Shown: one piece after another, positions 1-5,981 of the stretch | How the letters are laid out: every line of letters starts with the position of its first letter | How positions within the stretch are numbered: the stretch's first letter is position 1 | The notes under the pieces: model-generated | Databases searched by the model: none | What the model was told of the DNA's origin: nothing | Seen by the model: only the letters and a program-made list of their open reading frames with translations | Translations under genes and position numbers: made by a program | From: an uncultured Mycoplasmatota bacterium | GTDB taxonomy: Bacteria > Bacillota_I > Bacilli_A > RF39 > UBA660 | Assembly (NCBI GenBank): GCA_900554315.1 | Contig: USGP01000041.1 | Coordinates: forward strand, 1-5,986 | Length of the DNA: 5,986 nucleotides | Reading direction: 5' to 3'

Positions 1-397
1 TTATTTAATTATATAGTTTTATTTTTTATTTCCATATACATATATTCGACTAATAATAAACAACTATCATTTATATTAATATATAACTATAAAGATGAAT
101 AATCCTACACCTAAAAACTATAGCAACTCCTCTATTACCAAATGATTAAAACGTTCTAGAATGAATCGAAATTAAAAAAGATGGATAATTGTTCACCTCA
201 ATTAAAATTAGGATGCTCTAGAATCAATCGAAATAAAAAAAGATAGATAATTATCCATTTCGATTTAAAATAGAGTTTTCCAAAATGAATCGAACTAGAA
301 AAAGATGAACAGTTATCCATCTCAATTCATTCTAGAAATTATTTAAGTTAGCATAAATACTTAAATTTTAGTAAATAATAAGATTAAGGAGGTATTT
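1..397. other. Gene-free AT-rich region upstream of the DUF1540 gene
   Basis: No convincing reading frame is visible on either strand; stops are dense in all frames. The first 150 bases are very AT-rich and nearly featureless, apart from a partial match to the repeat core at 91-112. The region then contains the 62-bp tandem repeats (153-338). About 60 bases separate the array from the DUF1540 start codon. That leader contains AAGGAGG (386-392) and only a weak promoter candidate: TTAGCA at 348-353, an 18-nt spacer, then TAAATA at 372-377. Confidence 0.7.
153..338. repeat. Three tandem copies of a 62-bp imperfect palindromic repeat
   Basis: Copies lie at 153-214, 215-276 and 277-338 with an exact 62-bp period and no indels. 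Manual alignment gives about 79% identity between copies 1 and 2, 71% between 1 and 3, and 69% between 2 and 3. Best conserved are the left block (AATSAATCGAA) and the middle (AAAAAGAT, then TTATCCAT in copies 2 and 3). Each unit is also a dyad around its centre. In copy 2, AATCGAAA (226-233) is the exact reverse complement of TTTCGATT (258-265). In copy 3 the 17-base ends pair at 14 positions. The array starts with TTCTAGAA (154-161) and ends with TTCTAGAA (330-337). It could be a set of protein-binding sites, structured RNA or a degenerate intergenic repeat element; the sequence does not decide. Confidence 0.8.
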
Positions 398-556
398 ATG
401 AACAAAATTAAATGTGATGTAGAAACATGCAAACATAATGATTGTGATAATGGTTGCTGTAAATTAAAAGAAATAAAAGTTAGTTGTACATGTGATAATG
501 ATTCATGTAAAAAAGTAGAAGAAACTGTTTGTGAAAATTTTAAAGAAAAGAAGTAG
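398..556 (+). CDS. DUF1540 family small cysteine-rich protein
   Basis: This gene encodes a 52-residue protein with nine cysteines (C6, C11, C16, C20, C21, C30, C32, C37, C45). The opening IKCDVETCKHND and the closing ETVCENF match the DUF1540 pattern: I-x-C-x-V-x(2)-C at the start and a T-x-C-x-x-F end. The family's function is unknown. The paired cysteines suggest metal binding (inference). There is no signal peptide or membrane segment, so it is probably cytoplasmic. The start is fixed by AAGGAGG (386-392), five bases before the ATG. The gene is monocistronic: it follows the 62-bp repeat array and runs into the bidirectional terminator 12 bases after its TAG stop. Sequence composition resembles its neighbours. 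Many Bacillota and clostridial genomes carry one or more copies. Confidence 0.88.
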   Translation: MNKIKCDVETCKHNDCDNGCCKLKEIKVSCTCDNDSCKKVEETVCENFKEKK

Positions 557-568
557 GGGAAGTGATAG

Positions 569-601
569 AAAAAAAGAGTCTAATTATTAGACTCTTTTTT
601 T
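569..601. terminator. Bidirectional intrinsic terminator between convergent genes
   Basis: GAGTCTAA (576-583) pairs with TTAGACTC (587-594) across a 3-base loop. Seven A (569-575) and seven T (595-601) flank the stem, so both strands give a stem followed by a U-tract. It ends the DUF1540 transcript on the + strand and the xerD-deoB-hypothetical operon on the - strand. The minus-strand gene's stop codon (587-589) lies within the stem. Confidence 0.92.
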
Positions 602-1558
602 ATTGGTCCCCTCTTCTCTATTTTCCTTATTTTGACAAGTCTGATTCAAAAGTTCCATTACATCATGATAGCCCACAGAAACACGGTCAACATTCGTATC
701 AGAATAAATTCTAGCACAATAAACATCACCAAAGTCTCCAGCAGTAGCAACCAATTGCTGATAAGTATCTGCCAAAGTATTCTTTTGCTTTTCTGTAATC
801 TGTTTCGGAATAAACATCTGTGCTTGTTGAGAACGTATCATCACAACTCCCATTTGATAACGTTCTACAATTTGCGGAAATGTATATTCTAAAGAAACAT
901 CTTTTTCAATTTTGTTAGATAACAAATAAGACATAGTCTCAATATGCGTATTTTTAGTAATTGGAGAAATCAACTCCTCCCCTTCTCTATCAATCAAAAT
1001 AACACCACAACCATTATGGTTAATAGGATAAGAATAATAACTTTCGTCCCAAAACATTTGCTCTAAATCAAAACTCCGAAAAGTAGAAAACATTTTCTTT
1101 TCTTCATCTGTAGAAAGTCCATGAGCATCTCTAAAAAACATCTGACAAACAGAAGAAAGTGAAACTTCTTTATCTACTACCAATGGAGGATAATACTCAT
1201 AATCATAACCAAATGTATTTTTATCTTTAATATAGACAACTTCTTCTCTAGAAAAATCATAAGTGCCTTCTAACTGTTCTAAAGTAGAAAGAAGTTGTTT
1301 TTCTTTAGCATACGAAGTTTTCCTTGGCAAAAAAGCAGTTAAAACATAAGACTGATGACCATTTAAAAACTTTTTAGGTCTAAGATGAATAACAGGAGTT
1401 CCTTCTTCCCAAAAAGGAGCATAAATTTGATGTACAAAAGGAATATGAGAACCATCTCTTTCTAATTGAGAAAAAGCATCATGCAAAAAAGAAGAAGAAT
1501 CAGCCATTACTTCTTCATTACCCTTATCTGAAATAACATAAATCAAAGACTTATCCAT
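587..1558 (-). CDS. Uncharacterised 323-aa protein, third gene of the xerD-deoB operon
   Basis: I do not recognise a family. The product is a soluble-looking 323-residue protein without a signal peptide or hydrophobic membrane span. It is rich in aromatic residues (for example GYDYEYYPP at 117-125 and WDESYYSYP at 170-178) and has three cysteines. Two segments resemble each other: FLPRK with EKQ then QL and DF (76-102), and FIPK with EKQ then QL and DF (249-276). This hints at an internal duplication. The start is supported by GGAG overlapping the end of deoB, six bases before the ATG, with only 3 nt between deoB and this gene, so translation is probably coupled. The last four residues and the stop codon are written inside the A-tract and stem of the terminator. 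In B. subtilis the gene after deoB is pupG; this protein shows no sign of being a nucleoside phosphorylase. Confidence 0.8.
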   Translation of the reverse strand: MDKSLIYVISDKGNEEVMADSSSFLHDAFSQLERDGSHIPFVHQIYAPFWEEGTPVIHLRPKKFLNGHQSYVLTAFLPRKTSYAKEKQLLSTLEQLEGTYDFSREEVVYIKDKNTFGYDYEYYPPLVVDKEVSLSSVCQMFFRDAHGLSTDEEKKMFSTFRSFDLEQMFWDESYYSYPINHNGCGVILIDREGEELISPITKNTHIETMSYLLSNKIEKDVSLEYTFPQIVERYQMGVVMIRSQQAQMFIPKQITEKQKNTLADTYQQLVATAGDFGDVYCARIYSDTNVDRVSVGYHDVMELLNQTCQNKENREEGTNKKRV

Positions 1559-1561
1559 AAG

Positions 1562-2728
1562 CTACTCCAAAGAATCTAATTTGCTTTCACCAATTGGAGG
1601 CATCTCTACTTCAAAATTATCAGCAATTGTTGCTCCAATATCAGCAAAAGTATTAAAAGGTTCTAATCTACCAGGTTTTACAAAATCACGACTATACATA
1701 ATAACAGGTACATTTTCTCTAGTATGATCAGTACCAGGAAAAGTAGGGTCATTGCCATGATCAGCAGTAATAATTAATAAATCTCCTGTATCCAGTTTAT
1801 TTAAAATAATAGGAATTTCAACATCTAATTCTTCTAAAGCTTTTCCATATCCTTCCACATCTCTAGTATGACCATACATACTATCAAAATCTGACAAATT
1901 AACCATACAAAGCCCTGTAAAATTTTTATCAATAATATCCGTAAATTTATTGATAGCTTCCATATTATTATTAGCTTTCATCTGCTTATTAATACCTTGT
2001 CCATCAAAGATATCATTAATTTTACCAATACCAATCACATTATACTTATTAGCTACCAAACTATCTAAAACACTCTTTTGAGGAGGCTTTACTGCATAGT
2101 CTCTACGGCCGCTATGAATAAATTTATAATGGCCATTACTGCCAGTAAATGGTCTAGCAATTACTCTACCAACACGCCATTCTTCTCGTAAAGTAAGAGC
2201 GCGGATTTTTTCGCAATATTCATATAATTTAGAAACAGGAATGCAATCTTCATGAGCAGCAACTTGTAAATCAGAATCAGCGGAAGTATAAATAATAAGA
2301 GCTCCATAGTTTTGCTGTCGTTCCCCTAATTCTTGAATAATAGAGTCATCTTGACAGCACTTATTACCAATCACTCTACGACCTGTAACCTGCTCAATTC
2401 CATTTAAAATATCAAACGTAAAACCTTGATTAAATGTCTTAAACGGAATATGGTTGACAATTCCCATCATTTCATAATGACCATTCAAACTATCTTTACC
2501 AGCATTATTAGGTTTTGCAATTGTATAATAAGCATCAACATCTGGATTATCACTCATATTTAAAGTATCTAAAAATCCAATTTTCTTTAAATTAGGAATA
2601 AATAAAGAATAATTATCTTTAATATGTCCTAATGTATTAGCCCCGGTATCACCATATTTCATAGCATCTTGTGCTTCACCAACACCAAGTGAATCTAATA
2701 CCATTAAAAAAATTCTTTTAAATCTCAT
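1562..2728 (-). CDS. deoB: Phosphopentomutase DeoB
   Basis: DeoB interconverts ribose-1-phosphate and ribose-5-phosphate (and the deoxy forms) in the cytoplasm, linking nucleoside breakdown to the pentose phosphate pathway. The 388-residue length is normal for this alkaline phosphatase superfamily family. Visible motifs are the N-terminal LDSLGVGEAQDA with metal ligand D12, GDTGANTLGH (26-35), the active-site loop GKDSLNGHYE (77-86), DFDSMYGHTRD (280-290, ligands D282 and H287), TADHGND (321-327, D323 and H324) and GTDHTRENVP (332-341, H335). The usual nucleophile loop reads GKDT with a following GHWE; here Ser80 replaces Thr and Tyr85 replaces Trp. The gene overlaps the end of xerD by 11 nt and has its own GGAG Shine-Dalgarno, so it belongs to the same operon, as in B. 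subtilis ripX-drm. Confidence 0.96.
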   Translation of the reverse strand: MRFKRIFLMVLDSLGVGEAQDAMKYGDTGANTLGHIKDNYSLFIPNLKKIGFLDTLNMSDNPDVDAYYTIAKPNNAGKDSLNGHYEMMGIVNHIPFKTFNQGFTFDILNGIEQVTGRRVIGNKCCQDDSIIQELGERQQNYGALIIYTSADSDLQVAAHEDCIPVSKLYEYCEKIRALTLREEWRVGRVIARPFTGSNGHYKFIHSGRRDYAVKPPQKSVLDSLVANKYNVIGIGKINDIFDGQGINKQMKANNNMEAINKFTDIIDKNFTGLCMVNLSDFDSMYGHTRDVEGYGKALEELDVEIPIILNKLDTGDLLIITADHGNDPTFPGTDHTRENVPVIMYSRDFVKPGRLEPFNTFADIGATIADNFEVEMPPIGESKLDSLE

Positions 2729-3632
2729 TTTTCCAATCTCCTTTATGCTCCCTAGGATGATATTTTTTATAATCAGCTTCTACTTTTTCATCACTTACAT
2801 GGGTATAAATTTTAGTAGTAGAAATATCAGAGTGACCCAACATCTCTTGAATACTTCTAAGATCAGCACCATGACTCAATAAATGTGTTGCAAAACTATG
2901 ACGTAACGTATGAGGAGAAACATCAGGATTTAAACCTTTCTCCAAAAGTAAGGCTTTTAATATTTTAAAAAATCCTTGTCTAGTAATTTGCTTCCCATGA
3001 TTATTTAAGAACAAAGCATCCATCTGTTGATGATTTTTAATCAAGGCGCCTCTATGTTCTAAATAAAGTCTTAAATAATAAATTCCATACTCACCAATAG
3101 GAATTTCTCTTTCTTTTCGACCTTTCCCCATAATACGAATCAAACCACTTTCTAAATCGACTTGATTCAAAGTAAGACTAACCAGTTCACTCACTCTAAG
3201 GCCAGCACCATACATTAATTCTAACATAGCTTTATTACGATAGTCAAATGGAGTAACCAAAGGGATATCTAAAAGTTTATCCACTTCTTCAACACTAAGA
3301 GCCCTAGGCAGTCTTTTTTGCAACTTAGGCCTAGAAATAAATAAAGCTGCATCATTAGAAACAATATTTTCTTTTACTAAATACTTATGAAAATTTTTAA
3401 TAACCGTCAAATTATGAGCAACAGTACTACTACTTTCATTACTTCCCCTACTCTTTAAAAAATCTTTAATATGATCACTTGTAATTTCTTTTACAGAAGA
3501 AAGTCCTTGATCTGTTAAAAAAGTACAATAAATATCTAAATCATTTTGATAAGACTTTACAGTCTGGTCAGTAAGTCCTTTTTCAAACAAACAATATTGA
3601 ATAAAATCAGTAATTGCATCCTCTATTTTCAT
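2718..3632 (-). CDS. xerD: Site-specific tyrosine recombinase XerD
   Basis: XerD with XerC resolves chromosome dimers at dif near the replication terminus, with FtsK. The 304-residue product has the N-terminal SAM-like core-binding domain (about 3-88) and the C-terminal catalytic domain (about 110-292). The full catalytic set is present: R146 (GAGLRVSEL), K170 (GKGRKEREIP), H241 and R244 (HTLRHSFATH), H267 (LGHSDISTT) and nucleophile Y276 (IYTHVS). I chose the ATG at 3632 because AGGTGA precedes it by four bases, the product then begins MKIEDAITDF as in the family, and a good promoter lies just upstream. An in-frame ATG at 3686 would add 18 hydrophobic residues and start upstream of that promoter. 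Linkage to deoB favours XerD over XerC. No phage or integron genes are near. Confidence 0.93.
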   Translation of the reverse strand: MKIEDAITDFIQYCLFEKGLTDQTVKSYQNDLDIYCTFLTDQGLSSVKEITSDHIKDFLKSRGSNESSSTVAHNLTVIKNFHKYLVKENIVSNDAALFISRPKLQKRLPRALSVEEVDKLLDIPLVTPFDYRNKAMLELMYGAGLRVSELVSLTLNQVDLESGLIRIMGKGRKEREIPIGEYGIYYLRLYLEHRGALIKNHQQMDALFLNNHGKQITRQGFFKILKALLLEKGLNPDVSPHTLRHSFATHLLSHGADLRSIQEMLGHSDISTTKIYTHVSDEKVEADYKKYHPREHKGDWKNEI

Positions 3633-3636
3633 AGTA

Positions 3637-3642
3637 TCACCT
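3637..3642 (-). promoter_or_regulatory. Ribosome binding site fixing the xerD start
   Basis: On the minus strand AGGTGA lies four bases before the ATG at 3632. It supports this start over the in-frame ATG 54 bases upstream, which has no comparable site. Confidence 0.7.
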
Positions 3643-3648
3643 ATAGCT

Positions 3649-3677
3649 AGTATAAGATAAATCATAAAAAAATACAA
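3649..3677 (-). promoter_or_regulatory. Sigma-A-like promoter of the xerD-deoB operon
   Basis: On the minus strand TTGTAT (3677-3672) and TATACT (3654-3649) are separated by exactly 17 bases. The predicted transcription start near 3642 leaves a leader of only about 10 bases, so the Shine-Dalgarno would sit at the very 5' end of the mRNA. Its -35 lies nine bases from the -35 of the divergent amidoligase promoter. Confidence 0.65.
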
Positions 3678-3686
3678 CTGACGCAT

Positions 3687-3715
3687 TTGAAAAGAAAAGA
3701 AAAAAGTAGTATAAT
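3687..3715 (+). promoter_or_regulatory. Sigma-A-like promoter of the amidoligase gene
   Basis: TTGAAA (3687-3692) and a perfect TATAAT (3710-3715) are separated by 17 bases of purine-rich spacer. Transcription should begin near 3722, giving a leader of about 19 bases that contains AAAGGAGG. The element probably also serves rarA by co-transcription. Confidence 0.8.
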
Positions 3716-3727
3716 GAAGAAACCTAC

Positions 3728-3735
3728 AAAGGAGG
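3728..3735 (+). promoter_or_regulatory. Ribosome binding site fixing the amidoligase start
   Basis: AAAGGAGG stands five bases before the ATG at 3741. An upstream in-frame ATG at 3687 would fall on the promoter itself and would add 18 lysine-rich residues, so it is rejected as the start. Confidence 0.88.
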
Positions 3736-3740
3736 ATAAC

Positions 3741-4688
3741 ATGATATATAGAACAGATTTAGGAATTGATAAAGACCAATCTTTTGGCGTAGAAATAGAA
3801 TTTGCAAATGCAAAATTATCAGAAATACAAAAACAAAGTGAAATAGCTCACTTACCAATACAATACATGTACCATCATTATAATAGTAAACATCTTCCAT
3901 ATGATGTATGGTACCTAGATGAAGATGTAACCGTCTCACAGGAGCAATTCGGAAAATTAGGAATTAAAAGATTTATTGGCGGAGAATTATCCAGTAAAAT
4001 TATGCATGATATTCCATGTGATTGGTTAGAATTGCAACAAATTTGTCATATGTTACAATCACTTCACGCTAAAATTTCATCTAATTGTAGTAACCATATA
4101 ACAGTAGATACATCAAAAGTAAGAAACCAAAAAGCAATGTATGAAACACTAGCTCAGATATTAGCAATCTATGAACCAGAAATATATTCATTCTACATGG
4201 GAGATGGTTACTTAGAACGAGCAACCATGGATAGTTATGCCAAACTAATAAGGCCAAGATTGTTGACAGAGCAAAAATCACAAAACTTCTTAGAAACGTT
4301 AGATAGAAACGAACACCCAGGATTCTTACCATTTGTATTTACAAATTTAGACGCTATAAATATAAGAGGAAAAAAGCATCCAAATCAAGTAGAATTTCGT
4401 TATCCAAATGGAACATTAAGTGAAAAAACAATCCAAAACAATATTAATTTTACAGTAAAACTACTAGATGCAATTAATCATGGAAGGTTTAAAAGATATA
4501 GACTAAATCATCAAGTAAGTAAAGTCTTATCCAAGTATGCCACAGCCTACGAAGAAGATCTATATGAACAAAGACCTAGAGACAACTATTTTGATCAACT
4601 AGTAGACATCATTGCAACATCTGATGCCGACCGACAAGATTTCTATAGACAATATCAAAAAGTAAAAAGTACTAGACATGAAATATGA
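3741..4688 (+). CDS. Putative amidoligase (Amidoligase_2 family)
   Basis: The 315-residue product resembles the Amidoligase_2 (COOH-NH2 ligase) family, which has a glutamine-synthetase-like fold and is thought to join carboxyl and amino groups using ATP. Visible signatures in family order are FGVEIEF (15-21, acidic residues E18 and E20), VWYLDEDVT (56-64), GGELSSKIM (80-88, E82), SNHITVD (117-123, H119) and the C-terminal VEFRYPNGTLSEKTI (217-231, E218 and R220). These acidic and basic positions would bind metal-ATP and substrate by family analogy. No signal peptide or membrane span is seen. Known relatives often sit beside gamma-glutamyl cyclotransferase or glutamine amidotransferase genes; neither is here. 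The next gene, rarA, starts 21 bases after the TGA stop, in the same frame. The substrate is unknown. Confidence 0.8.
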   Translation: MIYRTDLGIDKDQSFGVEIEFANAKLSEIQKQSEIAHLPIQYMYHHYNSKHLPYDVWYLDEDVTVSQEQFGKLGIKRFIGGELSSKIMHDIPCDWLELQQICHMLQSLHAKISSNCSNHITVDTSKVRNQKAMYETLAQILAIYEPEIYSFYMGDGYLERATMDSYAKLIRPRLLTEQKSQNFLETLDRNEHPGFLPFVFTNLDAINIRGKKHPNQVEFRYPNGTLSEKTIQNNINFTVKLLDAINHGRFKRYRLNHQVSKVLSKYATAYEEDLYEQRPRDNYFDQLVDIIATSDADRQDFYRQYQKVKSTRHEI

Positions 4689-4694
4689 TACAAT
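4686..4694 (+). promoter_or_regulatory. Possible extended -10 promoter for rarA
   Basis: TGATACAAT fits an extended -10 (TGn plus TACAAT), and its TGA is also the amidoligase stop codon. No good -35 is found 16-18 bases upstream. The start predicted near 4701 would coincide with the rarA Shine-Dalgarno GGTGA (4701-4705). It may only be a secondary promoter, or chance in AT-rich DNA. Confidence 0.35.
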
Positions 4695-4709
4695 AGAAAT
4701 GGTGATATT

Positions 4710-5930
4710 ATGAACAAACCTTTAGCATTAAAACTTGCTCCTAAAACACTATCCGATATTATCGGTCAAAAACATTTAGTAGGAGAAGGAAAAATACTTT
4801 CTAATTTAGTAAAAAATAAAAAACTATTTTCTATGATTTTATATGGAAAACCAGGTATAGGAAAAACATCTATTGCTAATGCAATTGTAAATGATTTAGG
4901 AGAAAGATACCGATTTTTAAATGCTACCATTAATACCAAAAAAGATTTAGATATCGTAATAGAAGAAGCAAAAATGTATGATGGTATCATCTTAATTATG
5001 GATGAAATTCACAGATTAAATAAAGATAAACAAGATATCTTACTACCCCAACTAGAAAGTGGTTTAATTACCTTAATTGGTATGACAACATCAAATCCTT
5101 ATCACGCTATAAACCCAGCCATACGTAGTCGTTGTCAAATATTTGAACTACATGATTTAGAAACAGAAGATATTATATATGGTTTAAAAAAAGCCATAAA
5201 GCACCCAGATTTAAACGGAATAGAAATAGATAATAAAAGTATTAAATTAATCGCAAAACTATCAGGAAGTGACTTAAGATACGCTTACAACTTATTAGAA
5301 GTTGCATACTACTCTACAGACGATAAAAAAATAACTGAAGAAAAAATAAAAAAAATTAATAACAAACCAGTCTTCTTCTCCGATAAAAACGGTGAAGGAC
5401 ACTATGATGTCTTAAGTGGATTACAAAAATCTATTCGTGGTAGTGACGTAGATGCTGCCCTACACTATCTTGCACGGCTACTAGTAGAAGAAGACCTAGA
5501 CTCTATCTATAGAAGACTATCGGTAATCGCCTACGAAGATATAGGGCTAGCAAATCCAGCTATAGGTCCAAGAATAGATGCTGCAATTAATGCAGCAGAA
5601 CGTATCGGACTACCAGAAGCAAGAATTCCATTAGGAGAAATTGTCTGCGAAATGGCTTTGTCACCTAAAAGTAACACTGCCCATACAGCCCTAGATGAAG
5701 CCATACAAGATGTAGAATCAGGAAATGTAGGAAGCATCCCCTCCCATATCAAAACCAATTCCCCTGATTATAAATATCCTCATGACTACAAAGGCGCATA
5801 CGTAATACAACAATATTTACCAGATAAATTAAAAAATAAAAAATACTACCACCCAAAAGATATTGGATATGAAAAAAATCTAAAAGAAATTTATGATAGA
5901 CTAGAAAAAATAAAAAAACAAGGACAATAA
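4710..5930 (+). CDS. rarA: Replication-associated recombination protein RarA (MgsA), AAA+ ATPase
   Basis: RarA is a clamp-loader-like AAA+ ATPase that acts at stalled or damaged replication forks. The 406-residue product is close to the usual length. It begins LAPKTLSDIIGQKHLVG (9-25), then has Walker A GKPGIGKTS (46-54), Walker B IILIMDEIHR (93-102), sensor 1 MTTSNP (125-130), the arginine-finger region AIRSRCQIF (137-145) and sensor 2 GSDLRYAYNLLE (186-197). The RarA-specific C-terminal tetramerisation region follows: HYDVLSGLQKSIRGSDVDAA (231-250) and RRLSVIAYEDIGLANP (268-283). The ATG has GGTGA four bases upstream. It is probably co-transcribed with the amidoligase gene, and a terminator follows 15 bases after the stop. 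The C-terminal tail is lysine-rich. All key residues are present. Confidence 0.96.
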   Translation: MNKPLALKLAPKTLSDIIGQKHLVGEGKILSNLVKNKKLFSMILYGKPGIGKTSIANAIVNDLGERYRFLNATINTKKDLDIVIEEAKMYDGIILIMDEIHRLNKDKQDILLPQLESGLITLIGMTTSNPYHAINPAIRSRCQIFELHDLETEDIIYGLKKAIKHPDLNGIEIDNKSIKLIAKLSGSDLRYAYNLLEVAYYSTDDKKITEEKIKKINNKPVFFSDKNGEGHYDVLSGLQKSIRGSDVDAALHYLARLLVEEDLDSIYRRLSVIAYEDIGLANPAIGPRIDAAINAAERIGLPEARIPLGEIVCEMALSPKSNTAHTALDEAIQDVESGNVGSIPSHIKTNSPDYKYPHDYKGAYVIQQYLPDKLKNKKYYHPKDIGYEKNLKEIYDRLEKIKKQGQ

Positions 5931-5945
5931 TTGAAGTTGTAAGAT

Positions 5946-5981
5946 AAATGTAGACACAGAAAAACGTGTCTACATTTTTTT
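5946..5981 (+). terminator. Intrinsic terminator of the amidoligase-rarA unit
   Basis: AAATGTAGACAC (5946-5957) pairs perfectly with GTGTCTACATTT (5966-5977) across an 8-base loop, and a seven-base T-tract covers 5975-5981. It lies 15 bases after the rarA stop. The opposite strand has only a short T-run, so it looks mainly one-directional. Confidence 0.92.

Noticed and set aside
153..338. CRISPR array
   Set aside because: The 62-bp unit repeats continuously, without alternating conserved repeats and unique spacers; copies are diverged and no cas gene is present.
2718..3632. Phage or transposon integrase marking a mobile element
   Set aside because: Length, domains and the overlap with deoB match chromosomal XerD; there are no att-like repeats, phage genes or foreign composition around it.
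3633..3686. 18-residue N-terminal extension of XerD as a membrane anchor
   Set aside because: The hydrophobic stretch comes only from using the ATG at 3686, which lacks a ribosome site and lies upstream of the promoter hexamers; XerD is cytosolic.
3687..3740. Longer amidoligase starting at 3687
   Set aside because: The added codons overlap the TTGAAA/TATAAT promoter, and AAAGGAGG points to the ATG at 3741.
3633..3740. Riboswitch or structured leader between the divergent units
   Set aside because: Both predicted leaders are about 10-20 bases long, too short for a riboswitch, and no terminator hairpin is present.
4686..4688. Mollicute genetic code with TGA as Trp
   Set aside because: Five full-length genes contain no internal TGA, the Trp codons checked are TGG, and rarA has its own ribosome site after this TGA.
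4766..5758. Open frames antisense to rarA (4766-4990 and 5531-5758) and similar ones opposite other genes
   Set aside because: They have no ribosome binding sites or recognisable domains and lie opposite conserved coding sequence; they are by-products of codon bias.
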